A stretch of DNA of 5,047 nt from Mariprofundales bacterium (GTDB lineage Bacteria > Pseudomonadota > Zetaproteobacteria > Mariprofundales > S012-25), in assembly GCA_015487905.1 (NCBI GenBank), contig WFOX01000235.1, positions 1 to 5,047 of the forward strand, read 5' to 3'. Of this stretch, positions 1 to 5,047 are shown piece by piece. Position 1 is the first letter of the stretch. Each line of letters opens with the position of its first letter. Made by a program: the position numbers and the translations under genes. The notes under the pieces are model-generated. The model made no database searches and was not told the origin of the DNA. It was given only the letters and a program-made list of their open reading frames with translations.

Positions 1-333
1 CACGGCGACATTCTCAAACACCGTGCGCCGCCAAAGCAGCTTTTGATCCTGAAACACAAACCCCGTTTCGCGGCGCATGCGCCTGCGCGCAAGCGCGCCC
101 GCCGTGCGCATCTCCACGCCCAGCGTGGTCATGCGTCCGGAGCTCGGGCGCAACTGGCCGTGCATCATCCGAAGCAAAGTGGATTTGCCTGCGCCCGAGG
201 GCCCGATGAGATAGACGAACTCGCCGCGGCGGATCGTGAACGACACACCCGCCACGGCCACCTTGCCCGTGGGATAACGCAGCATCGCGCGCTCGGCCAC
301 GATCACGGGATCCGAAGAAGCAAACGCCGCCAT
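1..333 (-). CDS. ftsE: FtsE-like cell-division ABC transporter ATPase, N-terminal part (gene runs off the left edge)
   Basis: Reading the minus strand from the ATG at 333 gives 111 open codons to the window edge, about half of a typical 220-230 residue FtsE. The Walker A motif GPSGAGKST lies at residues 44-52, followed by LLRMMHG and a Q-loop segment VFQDQKLL (Q95), then RRTVFENVAV. The order G-x-V-F-Q-D-x-K/R-L-L-x-x-R-T-V-x-E-N-V-A is characteristic of FtsE, the cytoplasmic ATPase that works with membrane protein FtsX to control septal peptidoglycan hydrolases. The signature motif, Walker B and H-loop lie outside the window. The start is 8 bases after the cysE stop with only a weak purine stretch upstream, which suggests translational coupling. 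GTG codons at residues 10 and 12 are alternative starts. FtsX would be expected next but is not visible. Another small ABC ATPase (LolD/MacB type) is less likely because of the Q-loop context. Confidence 0.82.
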   Translation of the reverse strand, partial: MAAFASSDPVIVAERAMLRYPTGKVAVAGVSFTIRRGEFVYLIGPSGAGKSTLLRMMHGQLRPSSGRMTTLGVEMRTAGALARRRMRRETGFVFQDQKLLWRRTVFENVAV

Positions 334-341
334 CGGCGCGT

Positions 342-1079
342 TCAAATGCCCTCGCCGTCAATGAAGCGATGCACGCGCTCCTGCTCCTTGCGCAAATCCT
401 TTTCAATCTCTTCGGTGTGCTTTTGCGCTTCTGGATGGATCGCGTCAATCTTCTTGTCCAAGTCCTCAATCATCTTGAGCACATGCGCCAGCGCTTCGGC
501 CACAGGGTTCGGAAGCAGGTGGTGATCCAGATTGATCTTGCCGTCCTGAATGAGCGGGCCTGTTTTGCCCACGACCGTGCCCGGAATGCCCACGACCGTG
601 GAGTGCGGCGGCACATCCTTGAGCACGACTGAGTTCGCGCCGATGCGCGACTCGCGCCCGATGCGGATGGGGCCGAGCACCTTGGCCCCCGCGCCGATGA
701 TCACGCCGTCCTCAATCGTCGGATGGCGCTTCGTCTTCTCCCAAGTCGTGCCGCCCAAGGTGACCCCGTGGTAAAGCGTGACATCATCACCGATTTCCGT
801 CGTTTCGCCGATCACAACACCCATGCCGTGGTCAATGAAAAAGCGCCGCCCGATCTTGGCGCCGGGATGGATCTCAATCCCTGTGAGCCAGCGCGCGATG
901 TGCGAGACAAAGCGCGCAAGCCACTTGAGGTTGCGCACCCAAAGCCAATGCGCGATGCGATACATCCAAATCGCGTGCAGGCCCGGATAGCAGGTGAGCA
1001 CCTCCCATGTGGAGCGTGCGGCTGGATCGCGCGCAAAGGCGGCCTCAATGTCCTCGCGGATGTATTCCCACCAGCGCAT
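342..1079 (-). CDS. cysE: Serine O-acetyltransferase (short type, with extended C-terminal helical tail)
   Basis: The 245-residue product should transfer acetyl from acetyl-CoA to L-serine, giving O-acetylserine for cysteine synthesis in the cytoplasm. A helical N-terminal domain (about 1-68) precedes a left-handed beta-helix of hexapeptide repeats (about 69-170). Family motifs are visible: EIHPGAKIG (69-77), IDHGMGVVIGETTEIGDDV (82-100) with the D83-H84 pair matching the E. coli catalytic Asp-His, VTLGGT (106-111), and KRHP with H119 matching the second active-site His. LDHHLLPNPVAEAL (184-197) is typical of short-type bacterial enzymes. A charged, probably coiled-coil tail follows (about 200-240). 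The protein ends GEGI; the terminal Ile is the residue by which CysE docks into CysK in known cysteine synthase complexes. The ATG at 1079 (MRWWEYIRED) is chosen because homologues begin near here and the 28 codons upstream are arginine-rich and unlike the family. No strong Shine-Dalgarno sequence precedes it. Confidence 0.95.
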   Translation of the reverse strand: MRWWEYIREDIEAAFARDPAARSTWEVLTCYPGLHAIWMYRIAHWLWVRNLKWLARFVSHIARWLTGIEIHPGAKIGRRFFIDHGMGVVIGETTEIGDDVTLYHGVTLGGTTWEKTKRHPTIEDGVIIGAGAKVLGPIRIGRESRIGANSVVLKDVPPHSTVVGIPGTVVGKTGPLIQDGKINLDHHLLPNPVAEALAHVLKMIEDLDKKIDAIHPEAQKHTEEIEKDLRKEQERVHRFIDGEGI

Positions 1080-1086
1080 GTGGGCA

Positions 1087-1095
1087 AGCCTAGCA
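1087..1095 (-). promoter_or_regulatory. Possible extended -10 element for cysE, close enough to give a leaderless transcript
   Basis: On the minus strand the sequence reads TGC TAGGCT, then seven bases, then the ATG of cysE. TG-n-TAGGCT resembles an extended -10 box (hexamer 1087-1092). Initiation about seven bases downstream would fall on or next to the start codon. The absence of a convincing Shine-Dalgarno in front of this ATG fits a leaderless message, but no good -35 hexamer is visible and the hexamer matches TATAAT at only three of six positions. This is a weak call from sequence pattern alone. Confidence 0.25.
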
Positions 1096-1187
1096 CGGCT
1101 GTGTGCGCTCCGCGCGCGTCTTGCATTGACCAAGACCGGCTGCCAGCTTGCGGCGCGTTTCACGCATCTTCATCTGCGATTCATGCG

Positions 1188-1193
1188 AGGAGG
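1188..1193 (+). promoter_or_regulatory. Ribosome binding site that fixes the rpe start
   Basis: AGGAGG, inside the longer run GAGGAGGGG (1187-1195), ends five bases before the ATG at 1199. It decides between this ATG and the upstream in-frame TTG at 1148. The extra 17 residues from the TTG do not resemble the family N-terminus, whereas the ATG begins close to the conserved IAPSILSADF segment. I see no convincing sigma-70 promoter for rpe in the 119-base divergent spacer (1080-1198). Confidence 0.85.
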
Positions 1194-1198
1194 GGCGT

Positions 1199-1891
1199 AT
1201 GCCGCAGCCGCTTGTGATTGCGCCGTCCATTCTCTCGGCCGATTTCGCGCGCCTGGGCGAGGAGGTGCGCGCCGTGGACGAGGCCGGCGCCGATTGGATT
1301 CACTTTGATGTCATGGACGGCACCTTCGTGCCGCCGATCACGATCGGGCATGGGGTCTTGGCCGCGATCCGCAAATGGACGAAGAAGCCCATTGATGTGC
1401 ACCTCATGGTCGTGCATCCCGAAACGCAGCTAGAAGACTTCGCCAAGGCCGGCGCCGATGTGATCACGGTGCATCAAGAGGCCTGCGTGCATCTGGAGCG
1501 CACGCTGCAGCAGATCCGCGCGCTCGGTTGCAAGGCCGGCGTGAGCCTCAATCCCGCAACCCCTGTGAATACGATCCGCCATGTGCTGCATTGCGTGGAT
1601 TTGGTGCTGCTCATGAGCGTGAATCCGGGCTATGGCGGGCAGAAATACATCCATGCCGTCACCGAAAAGATTCGTGAGGCGCGCAAGATGCTGGATGAGG
1701 CGGGATGTCCGGCACGGCTTGAAGTGGATGGCGGTGTGAATGCCGCCACCGTGGAGGAGGTTGTGGCCGCAGGCGCGGATACGCTGGTCGCGGGCAGCGC
1801 CGTCTTCGGCCAAGAGGATTACGCCGCGGCCATCGCCGAGCTGCGCGCCAAGGCCGAGGCCGCGCGCGCGCAAAACACACAAAACGATTAA
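1199..1891 (+). CDS. rpe: Ribulose-phosphate 3-epimerase
   Basis: The 230-residue product interconverts D-ribulose 5-phosphate and D-xylulose 5-phosphate in the cytoplasm, for the pentose phosphate pathway or, in autotrophs, the Calvin cycle. It is a full-length single-domain TIM barrel. Visible family motifs are IAPSILSADF (7-16, with S10), HFDVMDGTFVPP (35-46) with metal ligands H35 and D37, DVHLMV with H68, MSVNPGYGGQKY (139-150) with the phosphate-binding loop, and LEVDGGVN (174-181) with catalytic D177. GSAVFG (199-204) is the second phosphate-binding strand. Small departures from the commonest sequence are FVPP for FVPN and the Tyr pair in GYGGQKY. A short hydrophilic tail ends the protein. 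It is divergent from cysE and is followed 79 bases later by the cytochrome gene, with what looks like a separate promoter, so co-transcription is not required. Confidence 0.97.
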   Translation: MPQPLVIAPSILSADFARLGEEVRAVDEAGADWIHFDVMDGTFVPPITIGHGVLAAIRKWTKKPIDVHLMVVHPETQLEDFAKAGADVITVHQEACVHLERTLQQIRALGCKAGVSLNPATPVNTIRHVLHCVDLVLLMSVNPGYGGQKYIHAVTEKIREARKMLDEAGCPARLEVDGGVNAATVEEVVAAGADTLVAGSAVFGQEDYAAAIAELRAKAEAARAQNTQND

Positions 1892-1893
1892 GG

Positions 1894-1921
1894 TTGCATC
1901 ATGATGCGTTCATCCTATAGT
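1894..1921 (+). promoter_or_regulatory. Candidate sigma-70-type promoter of the respiratory (act) operon
   Basis: TATAGT (1916-1921) matches the -10 consensus at five of six positions. It is preceded, with a 16-base spacer, by TTGCAT (1894-1899), a partial -35 match at TTG only. Initiation would fall near 1928, leaving a leader of about 43 bases before the ATG at 1971. The element starts directly after the rpe stop codon. It sits in an unusually AT-rich patch of an otherwise GC-rich window, which supports a regulatory role. The -10 is convincing; the -35 is weak, as expected if an activator takes part. Confidence 0.5.
1896..1907 (+). promoter_or_regulatory. Perfect 12-bp palindrome, candidate operator between -35 and -10
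   Basis: GCATCATGATGC is identical to its own reverse complement. It overlaps the second half of the putative -35 hexamer and the front of the spacer, a classical position for a repressor site. A dimeric helix-turn-helix regulator could bind here and control the cytochrome operon. There is no loop, so it is not a hairpin terminator. I cannot name the regulator. Confidence 0.4.
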
Positions 1922-1956
1922 GCGCGCGGATTGACGGGCCGAACGGACGCCGCGTG

Positions 1957-1964
1957 AAGGGGGG
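1957..1964 (+). promoter_or_regulatory. Ribosome binding site of the pentaheme cytochrome gene
   Basis: The purine-rich run AAGGGGGG ends six bases before the ATG at 1971, and the following GGTGGTGA is also G-rich. The position fits a Shine-Dalgarno site and supports the ATG whose product begins with a charged, then hydrophobic, export segment. Confidence 0.7.
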
Positions 1965-1970
1965 TGGTGA

Positions 1971-2714
1971 ATGAAGCGTTTGTTCTCTTCGGCCTGGATG
2001 GGGGCCGTATTGTTCGCCGCGGGCGCGATGGTCGTGGCATGGAAGCTCGCCATCGCGGACGATGTCTATAACAATCCCCAGCCGATTGAGTTTCCGCACG
2101 ACCGCCACGCGGGCAAGTTCAAGATCAATTGCATGTATTGCCACACCTATGCGCGCCGAAGCCGCTCCGCAGGCATTCCGCCCGTGGCCAAGTGCATCGG
2201 CTGCCATGAGCACCTGCCGAGCGTGCGCAACAAGCCGCGCATCCAGAAGCTGTTCTCCTACTGGGAAAAGCGCGAGCCGATTCCGTGGCGCAAGGTGCAT
2301 GATCTTCCCGACTTCGTCTATTTCACGCACAAGCGCCATGTGCAGCGCTTCATCTTCAAGGACGGGCGGCCCACGCAGCAGGTGTGCGGCATGTGCCACG
2401 GCGATGTGAAGACCTTTACGGTCGCGCGCAAGATCCGGCCGCTCACGATGGGCTGGTGCCTGTCCTGCCATGAGCAGTTCCAGGACGGCATAGACATCGG
2501 CAAGCCTGCGCCGGCCAAGCGCTGGATGGTGCCGGTCGCGGCCACCGACGAACCGATCACGCAACCGAAGTATCCGCAGCCGGCGGTGCTGGATCCCGAG
2601 CACCCGCGCACGATGAAGAAGCGCGAGGTGCGCGCTTTGGCGGAGAAGATCCCTGAGGAGGTCTTCAAGAAGGCCGTGCGCGCGCCGCACGATTGCTGGC
2701 AATGTCACATCTAG
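1971..2714 (+). CDS. actA: Pentaheme c-type cytochrome, ActA-like subunit of Alternative Complex III
   Basis: The 247-residue product has an N-terminal basic and hydrophobic segment (about 1-29, MKRLFSS...), which is either a Sec signal peptide with possible cleavage after AIA or an uncleaved membrane anchor. The rest should be periplasmic. Five CXXCH heme c attachment motifs are seen: CMYCH 54-58, CIGCH 75-79, CGMCH 139-143, CLSCH 163-167 and CWQCH 242-246. Extra histidines that could be distal ligands occur at H43, H46, H81, H110, H120 and H123. The motif style (FPHDRHAG, FTHKRH, MGWCLSCHEQF) matches the cytochrome subunit found beside MopB-type proteins in Alternative Complex III and in Qrc. 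Five hemes fit ActA; QrcA has six. The predicted role is passing electrons from quinol oxidation to periplasmic carriers or a terminal oxidase. The gene lies 23 bases before the MopB gene, so the two are surely co-transcribed. The last heme motif is one residue from the C-terminus. Confidence 0.88.
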   Translation: MKRLFSSAWMGAVLFAAGAMVVAWKLAIADDVYNNPQPIEFPHDRHAGKFKINCMYCHTYARRSRSAGIPPVAKCIGCHEHLPSVRNKPRIQKLFSYWEKREPIPWRKVHDLPDFVYFTHKRHVQRFIFKDGRPTQQVCGMCHGDVKTFTVARKIRPLTMGWCLSCHEQFQDGIDIGKPAPAKRWMVPVAATDEPITQPKYPQPAVLDPEHPRTMKKREVRALAEKIPEEVFKKAVRAPHDCWQCHI

Positions 2715-2724
2715 GCCGGCGCGG

Positions 2725-2731
2725 AAGGAGG
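2725..2731 (+). promoter_or_regulatory. Ribosome binding site that fixes the actB1 start
   Basis: AAGGAGG ends six bases before the ATG at 2738, a near-ideal Shine-Dalgarno arrangement. It rules out an upstream in-frame TTG at 2693, which would overlap the cytochrome gene and put 15 irrelevant residues in front of the export signal. Confidence 0.9.
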
Positions 2732-2737
2732 CGGGAG

Positions 2738-5017
2738 ATGGCGAAGAAGGACATGCGCGTGGATGCAGAGCGCCGAGCGCTGCTCAAGGCGTTGGGGTTG
2801 GGTGCAGGCAGCGCCGCGTTGCTCTCGGCCTGCGGCGATACGGACATCATCAATGAGGTTTCCATTGAGGTCAATCGCGAGCTCATTGAGCCGCAGGTGG
2901 AGCCGCAGGACTATGCGCAGCCCGGCAACCCGATTTATTACGCGAGCACCTGCCGCATGTGTCCGGCCGGCTGCGGCGTGCATGCGCGCGTGCGCCAGGG
3001 GCGCGTCGTCAAGCTGGAAGGCAATCCCAGCTCGCCTGTGAATGAAGGGCGGCTTTGCCCGATGGGCCAGGCGGGCCTGCACGCGCACTACAACCCGGAT
3101 CGGCTCACGACGCCGATGATGCGCAAGGGCGGCAAGCTTGTTCCGGTTTCCTGGGATGAGGCGATGGATCGCCTGCGGCTTTGGCTTGGCAAGGAGGGCG
3201 GGCGCATCGTTTGGCTGACCGGCGTGGTCTCAGGGCATACGCGCGCGCTCATTGAGGCGCACCGCGAGGCCACGGGGGCCAAGCACTATGTCTTTGATCC
3301 GATGGTGCCCGATGTGGCGCGCAAGGCTGCCCAGGCTGTCTTCGGCGAGGCCGATCCGATTTACGCGCTGGACAAAGCCGAGCTTGTGGTGAGCTTCGGT
3401 GCGGATTTCCTCGGGCCGTGGCAAGCGCCCGTGCCCTATGCGCGGCGCTATACAAGGATGCGCACGCCGCCGCGCGGCGCGCTCGTCGTGATTGAGCCCA
3501 AGATGACGCTTACAGGCGCCAACGCCGATCGTTGGATCGCCGTGCGCCCAGGTGGCGAAGGCGCCTTGGCGCTCGCGCTTGGCGCGCTGCTCGTGCGCAA
3601 CTACGGGCTTGGCCAGAACGCGCCTGAGGCCGTGCGCCAGCAGCTTGCGGCGCTGGATGTGGATGCGCTCATCCAAAAGGCCGGCGCCAAGCGCGAGGCC
3701 GTGGATCGCGTCGCCAAGGCGCTCGCTATGCGCCGTCCGAGCCTTGTGCTGGCTGGCGGCTATTTGGAGCGCGAGGAAGGGGGGCTGGCCGCGGCCAAGG
3801 CGGCGCTCATGCTCAATCTGCTTTTGGACAACCTCGGCAAGACCGTGCTGCCGCGGCCCGTGCAGCCGTTTGCGGATCTGCAGCCCAAGCTCGGTTCGTG
3901 GCCGGAGCTTGCGGCGCTGGCCAAGGACCTGGCCGCAGGACGCGTGGATACGCTCATCGTCTATGACAGCAATCCGCTGTATCACGCGCCGAAGGCGATG
4001 GGGCTGGAGAAGGCCTGGGCGCGCGCCAAGCGGCGGGTTGCGTTTTCCATGTTCATGGATGAGACGACGGCCAAGGCCGATCTCGTGCTGCCCTTGCACT
4101 CGTATTTGGAGGAGTGGAACACCTCCATGCCTTGGCAGGGCGAGCCGGTGGCCGTGCTCAATGTCCAGCAGCCCGTGATGTATCCGGTGTTTCCGCGCGC
4201 CACGGGCAAGGGAGAGACGCGCGCCTTCGGCGATCTCTTGCTGGCGGTGCTCGCGGGGCTGAATGAGCAGTTCAAGCGCTGGCCGAACATGCAGGCCTAT
4301 GTGATGGATGCGCTTTGGACGATGCGCGATGCGCTGGATGAGAAGGTGAAGGTCGGCACGGGGCAAACGCCCGAAGAGGCCTTTCGCTACCATGTACTCG
4401 GCCAGGGCTTCGTGCGGCTCAAAACCGAGCCCGGCACGCTTGCGCCGCGCTGGGCGTTTCCCAAGGTGGCGATGCCGGCTTCCGGGCTGGCGCTCGTGGC
4501 TCCGCCGAGGCTCGGGCTTTACGACGGGCGGCACGCGAACCTGCCCTGGCTGCAGGAACTGCCCGATCAGCTTGCGGGCGTGGTTTGGGACTCCTGGCTG
4601 GAGCTGCATCCGAAGCTTGCCAAGAAGCTGGATGTGCAAACGGGCGACATCGTGCGCGTGGAGCTGGACGGCGGCGCCGTGGAGCTTGGTGCTGTGGTCA
4701 CGCCGGCGATCCATCCCGATGTCGTGGCCGTGCCGCTTGGCCAGGGCCACGAGGAATACGGGCGCTATGCGAAAGGGCGCGGCGTGCATCCGTGGCGCCT
4801 TGTGAAGGCGCGCTGGAACGATGGCGGGGTGCTTGTTGCCGACGGCAAGCTTGTGAAGCTGCGCAAGGTGCGTGACAACCATGACATTGACACGCTCCGG
4901 CGCGGCGATCTCGTCATGGAATCGCTCGTATCCACGCAGGCCGGGCGGCGCATCGTCAAGACCGTGCGCGCCAAGGACCTGCATCGCTTTGAGCTGCGCA
5001 AGCGCAGGGAGGCCTGA
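2738..5017 (+). CDS. actB: Molybdopterin-oxidoreductase-family iron-sulfur lipoprotein, ActB1-like (N-terminal half of ActB, split form)
   Basis: The 759-residue product carries a Tat-like signal (ERRALLKALG, R12-R13) ending in a lipobox LSAC with C32, so it should be exported and lipid-anchored on the periplasmic side. A 4Fe-4S motif follows: C72-x2-C75-x3-C79-x27-C107. Next come the MopB core (about 123-520), including SFGADFLGPWQAPVPYARRY (219-238), YDSNPLY (409-415) and ADLVLPLHSYLEEW (447-460), and a C-terminal dinucleotide-binding-type domain (about 612-700) with AVPLGQGHEEYGRYAKGRGV (664-683). These are hallmarks of the ActB/QrcB branch, whose members act as structural and electron-transfer subunits rather than proven molybdenum enzymes. 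There is no cysteine after C107 and no in-frame TGA, so no Cys or Sec metal ligand exists. The ferredoxin half of fused ActB is missing. The gene follows the cytochrome by 23 bases and precedes the next start by one. QrcB-like is the main alternative. Confidence 0.85.
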   Translation: MAKKDMRVDAERRALLKALGLGAGSAALLSACGDTDIINEVSIEVNRELIEPQVEPQDYAQPGNPIYYASTCRMCPAGCGVHARVRQGRVVKLEGNPSSPVNEGRLCPMGQAGLHAHYNPDRLTTPMMRKGGKLVPVSWDEAMDRLRLWLGKEGGRIVWLTGVVSGHTRALIEAHREATGAKHYVFDPMVPDVARKAAQAVFGEADPIYALDKAELVVSFGADFLGPWQAPVPYARRYTRMRTPPRGALVVIEPKMTLTGANADRWIAVRPGGEGALALALGALLVRNYGLGQNAPEAVRQQLAALDVDALIQKAGAKREAVDRVAKALAMRRPSLVLAGGYLEREEGGLAAAKAALMLNLLLDNLGKTVLPRPVQPFADLQPKLGSWPELAALAKDLAAGRVDTLIVYDSNPLYHAPKAMGLEKAWARAKRRVAFSMFMDETTAKADLVLPLHSYLEEWNTSMPWQGEPVAVLNVQQPVMYPVFPRATGKGETRAFGDLLLAVLAGLNEQFKRWPNMQAYVMDALWTMRDALDEKVKVGTGQTPEEAFRYHVLGQGFVRLKTEPGTLAPRWAFPKVAMPASGLALVAPPRLGLYDGRHANLPWLQELPDQLAGVVWDSWLELHPKLAKKLDVQTGDIVRVELDGGAVELGAVVTPAIHPDVVAVPLGQGHEEYGRYAKGRGVHPWRLVKARWNDGGVLVADGKLVKLRKVRDNHDIDTLRRGDLVMESLVSTQAGRRIVKTVRAKDLHRFELRKRREA
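5006..5012 (+). promoter_or_regulatory. Ribosome binding site for the gene at the right edge
   Basis: AGGGAGG lies inside the last codons of the MopB gene and ends six bases before the ATG at 5019. It supports that ATG as a real start and implies coupled translation of the two genes. Confidence 0.75.
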
Positions 5018-5018
5018 G

Positions 5019-5047
5019 ATGACCGTCAAGAACATGCTGGAGCACTG
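5019..5047 (+). CDS. Start of the next operon gene, possibly the ActB2 iron-sulfur (ferredoxin-like) subunit; truncated
   Basis: Only nine complete codons are visible (MTVKNMLEH). The ATG is separated from the preceding stop by a single base and has a well-placed Shine-Dalgarno, so a gene start here is well supported. Its identity is inferred from context only. In Alternative Complex III operons the MopB half of ActB is followed by a domain or gene with four ferredoxin-type cysteine clusters, and that half is absent from the preceding protein. The nine residues themselves carry no diagnostic motif, and an NrfD/ActC-type membrane protein cannot be excluded. Confidence 0.6.

Noticed and set aside
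566..600. Two copies of a 14-base direct repeat (TGCCCACGACCGTG) 21 bases apart
   Set aside because: It lies in frame in cysE and encodes TVVG twice in a beta-helix region built of hexapeptide repeats. Protein repetition plus biased codon use explains it.
1126..1154. TTGACC (1126-1131) as a -35 box for rpe
   Set aside because: At 16-18 bases downstream there is only GC-rich sequence with no -10-like hexamer.
1080..1163. N-terminal extension of cysE by 28 residues
   Set aside because: The extension is Arg/Ala-rich and unlike the family, and it would consume the divergent regulatory spacer. MRWWEYIRED at 1079 is the natural start.
1860..1871. Alternating CG run near the end of rpe (possible Z-DNA or simple repeat)
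   Set aside because: It is short, encodes Ala-Arg-Ala in the hydrophilic C-terminal tail, and is expected by chance in such GC-rich coding DNA.
1892..1970. Rho-independent terminator after rpe
   Set aside because: No GC-rich stem-loop followed by a T run is present. The only symmetry is the loopless palindrome at 1896-1907, which sits in a promoter context.
1899..2708. Open minus-strand frame of 269 codons opposite the cytochrome gene
   Set aside because: Low-complexity Arg/His/Leu-rich translation with no motif; the opposite strand encodes five CXXCH motifs in frame.
3230..5035. Long open frame of about 600 codons on the minus strand opposite the MopB gene
   Set aside because: It is a by-product of high GC content and codon bias. 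The plus-strand frame has clear family motifs, while the antisense product is rich in Arg, His and Leu with no recognisable domain.

Overview
The window is GC-rich and densely coding. It looks like the chromosome of a Gram-negative, respiring bacterium: it encodes an exported multiheme c-type cytochrome, a Tat/lipobox-type exported iron-sulfur protein and an FtsE-like cell-division ATPase. I cannot fix the taxon from sequence alone. The respiratory module present here is scattered over several phyla, so it is a poor marker. There are no tRNAs, rRNAs, insertion sequences, CRISPR repeats or strong hairpin terminators, and no gene-free stretch longer than about 120 bases.

Layout. On the minus strand, reading leftwards from about 1080, a serine O-acetyltransferase gene (cysE, 342-1079) is followed after 8 bases by the start of an FtsE-type ABC ATPase gene (1-333) that runs off the left edge. 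A 119-base divergent spacer separates cysE from rpe (ribulose-phosphate 3-epimerase, 1199-1891) on the plus strand. A 79-base spacer follows. It carries a promoter-like element (TATAGT box) with a perfect 12-bp palindrome between its -35 and -10 positions. It leads into a tightly packed respiratory operon: a pentaheme cytochrome c (1971-2714), a molybdopterin-oxidoreductase-family iron-sulfur lipoprotein (2738-5017) and the first nine codons of a further gene (from 5019). Strong Shine-Dalgarno sequences precede the plus-strand genes, while the two minus-strand genes have weak ones.

How the genes work together. The cytochrome plus MopB-family pair matches the first two subunits of Alternative Complex III (ActA and the N-terminal half of ActB), a quinol:electron-acceptor oxidoreductase that replaces the bc1 complex. 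The related Qrc menaquinone reductase is the main alternative. Five CXXCH motifs favour ActA over the hexaheme QrcA. The MopB protein ends right after its C-terminal dinucleotide-binding-type domain and has no ferredoxin half. The ActB function therefore appears split, and the truncated gene at the right edge is the natural candidate for the ferredoxin part. CysE (cysteine synthesis), Rpe (pentose phosphate or Calvin cycle) and FtsE (division) are housekeeping genes with no evident functional tie to the respiratory complex.

I see no sign of a wholly new system. The most interesting points are the split, cysteine-economical ActB1 and the palindrome embedded in the promoter of the respiratory operon.
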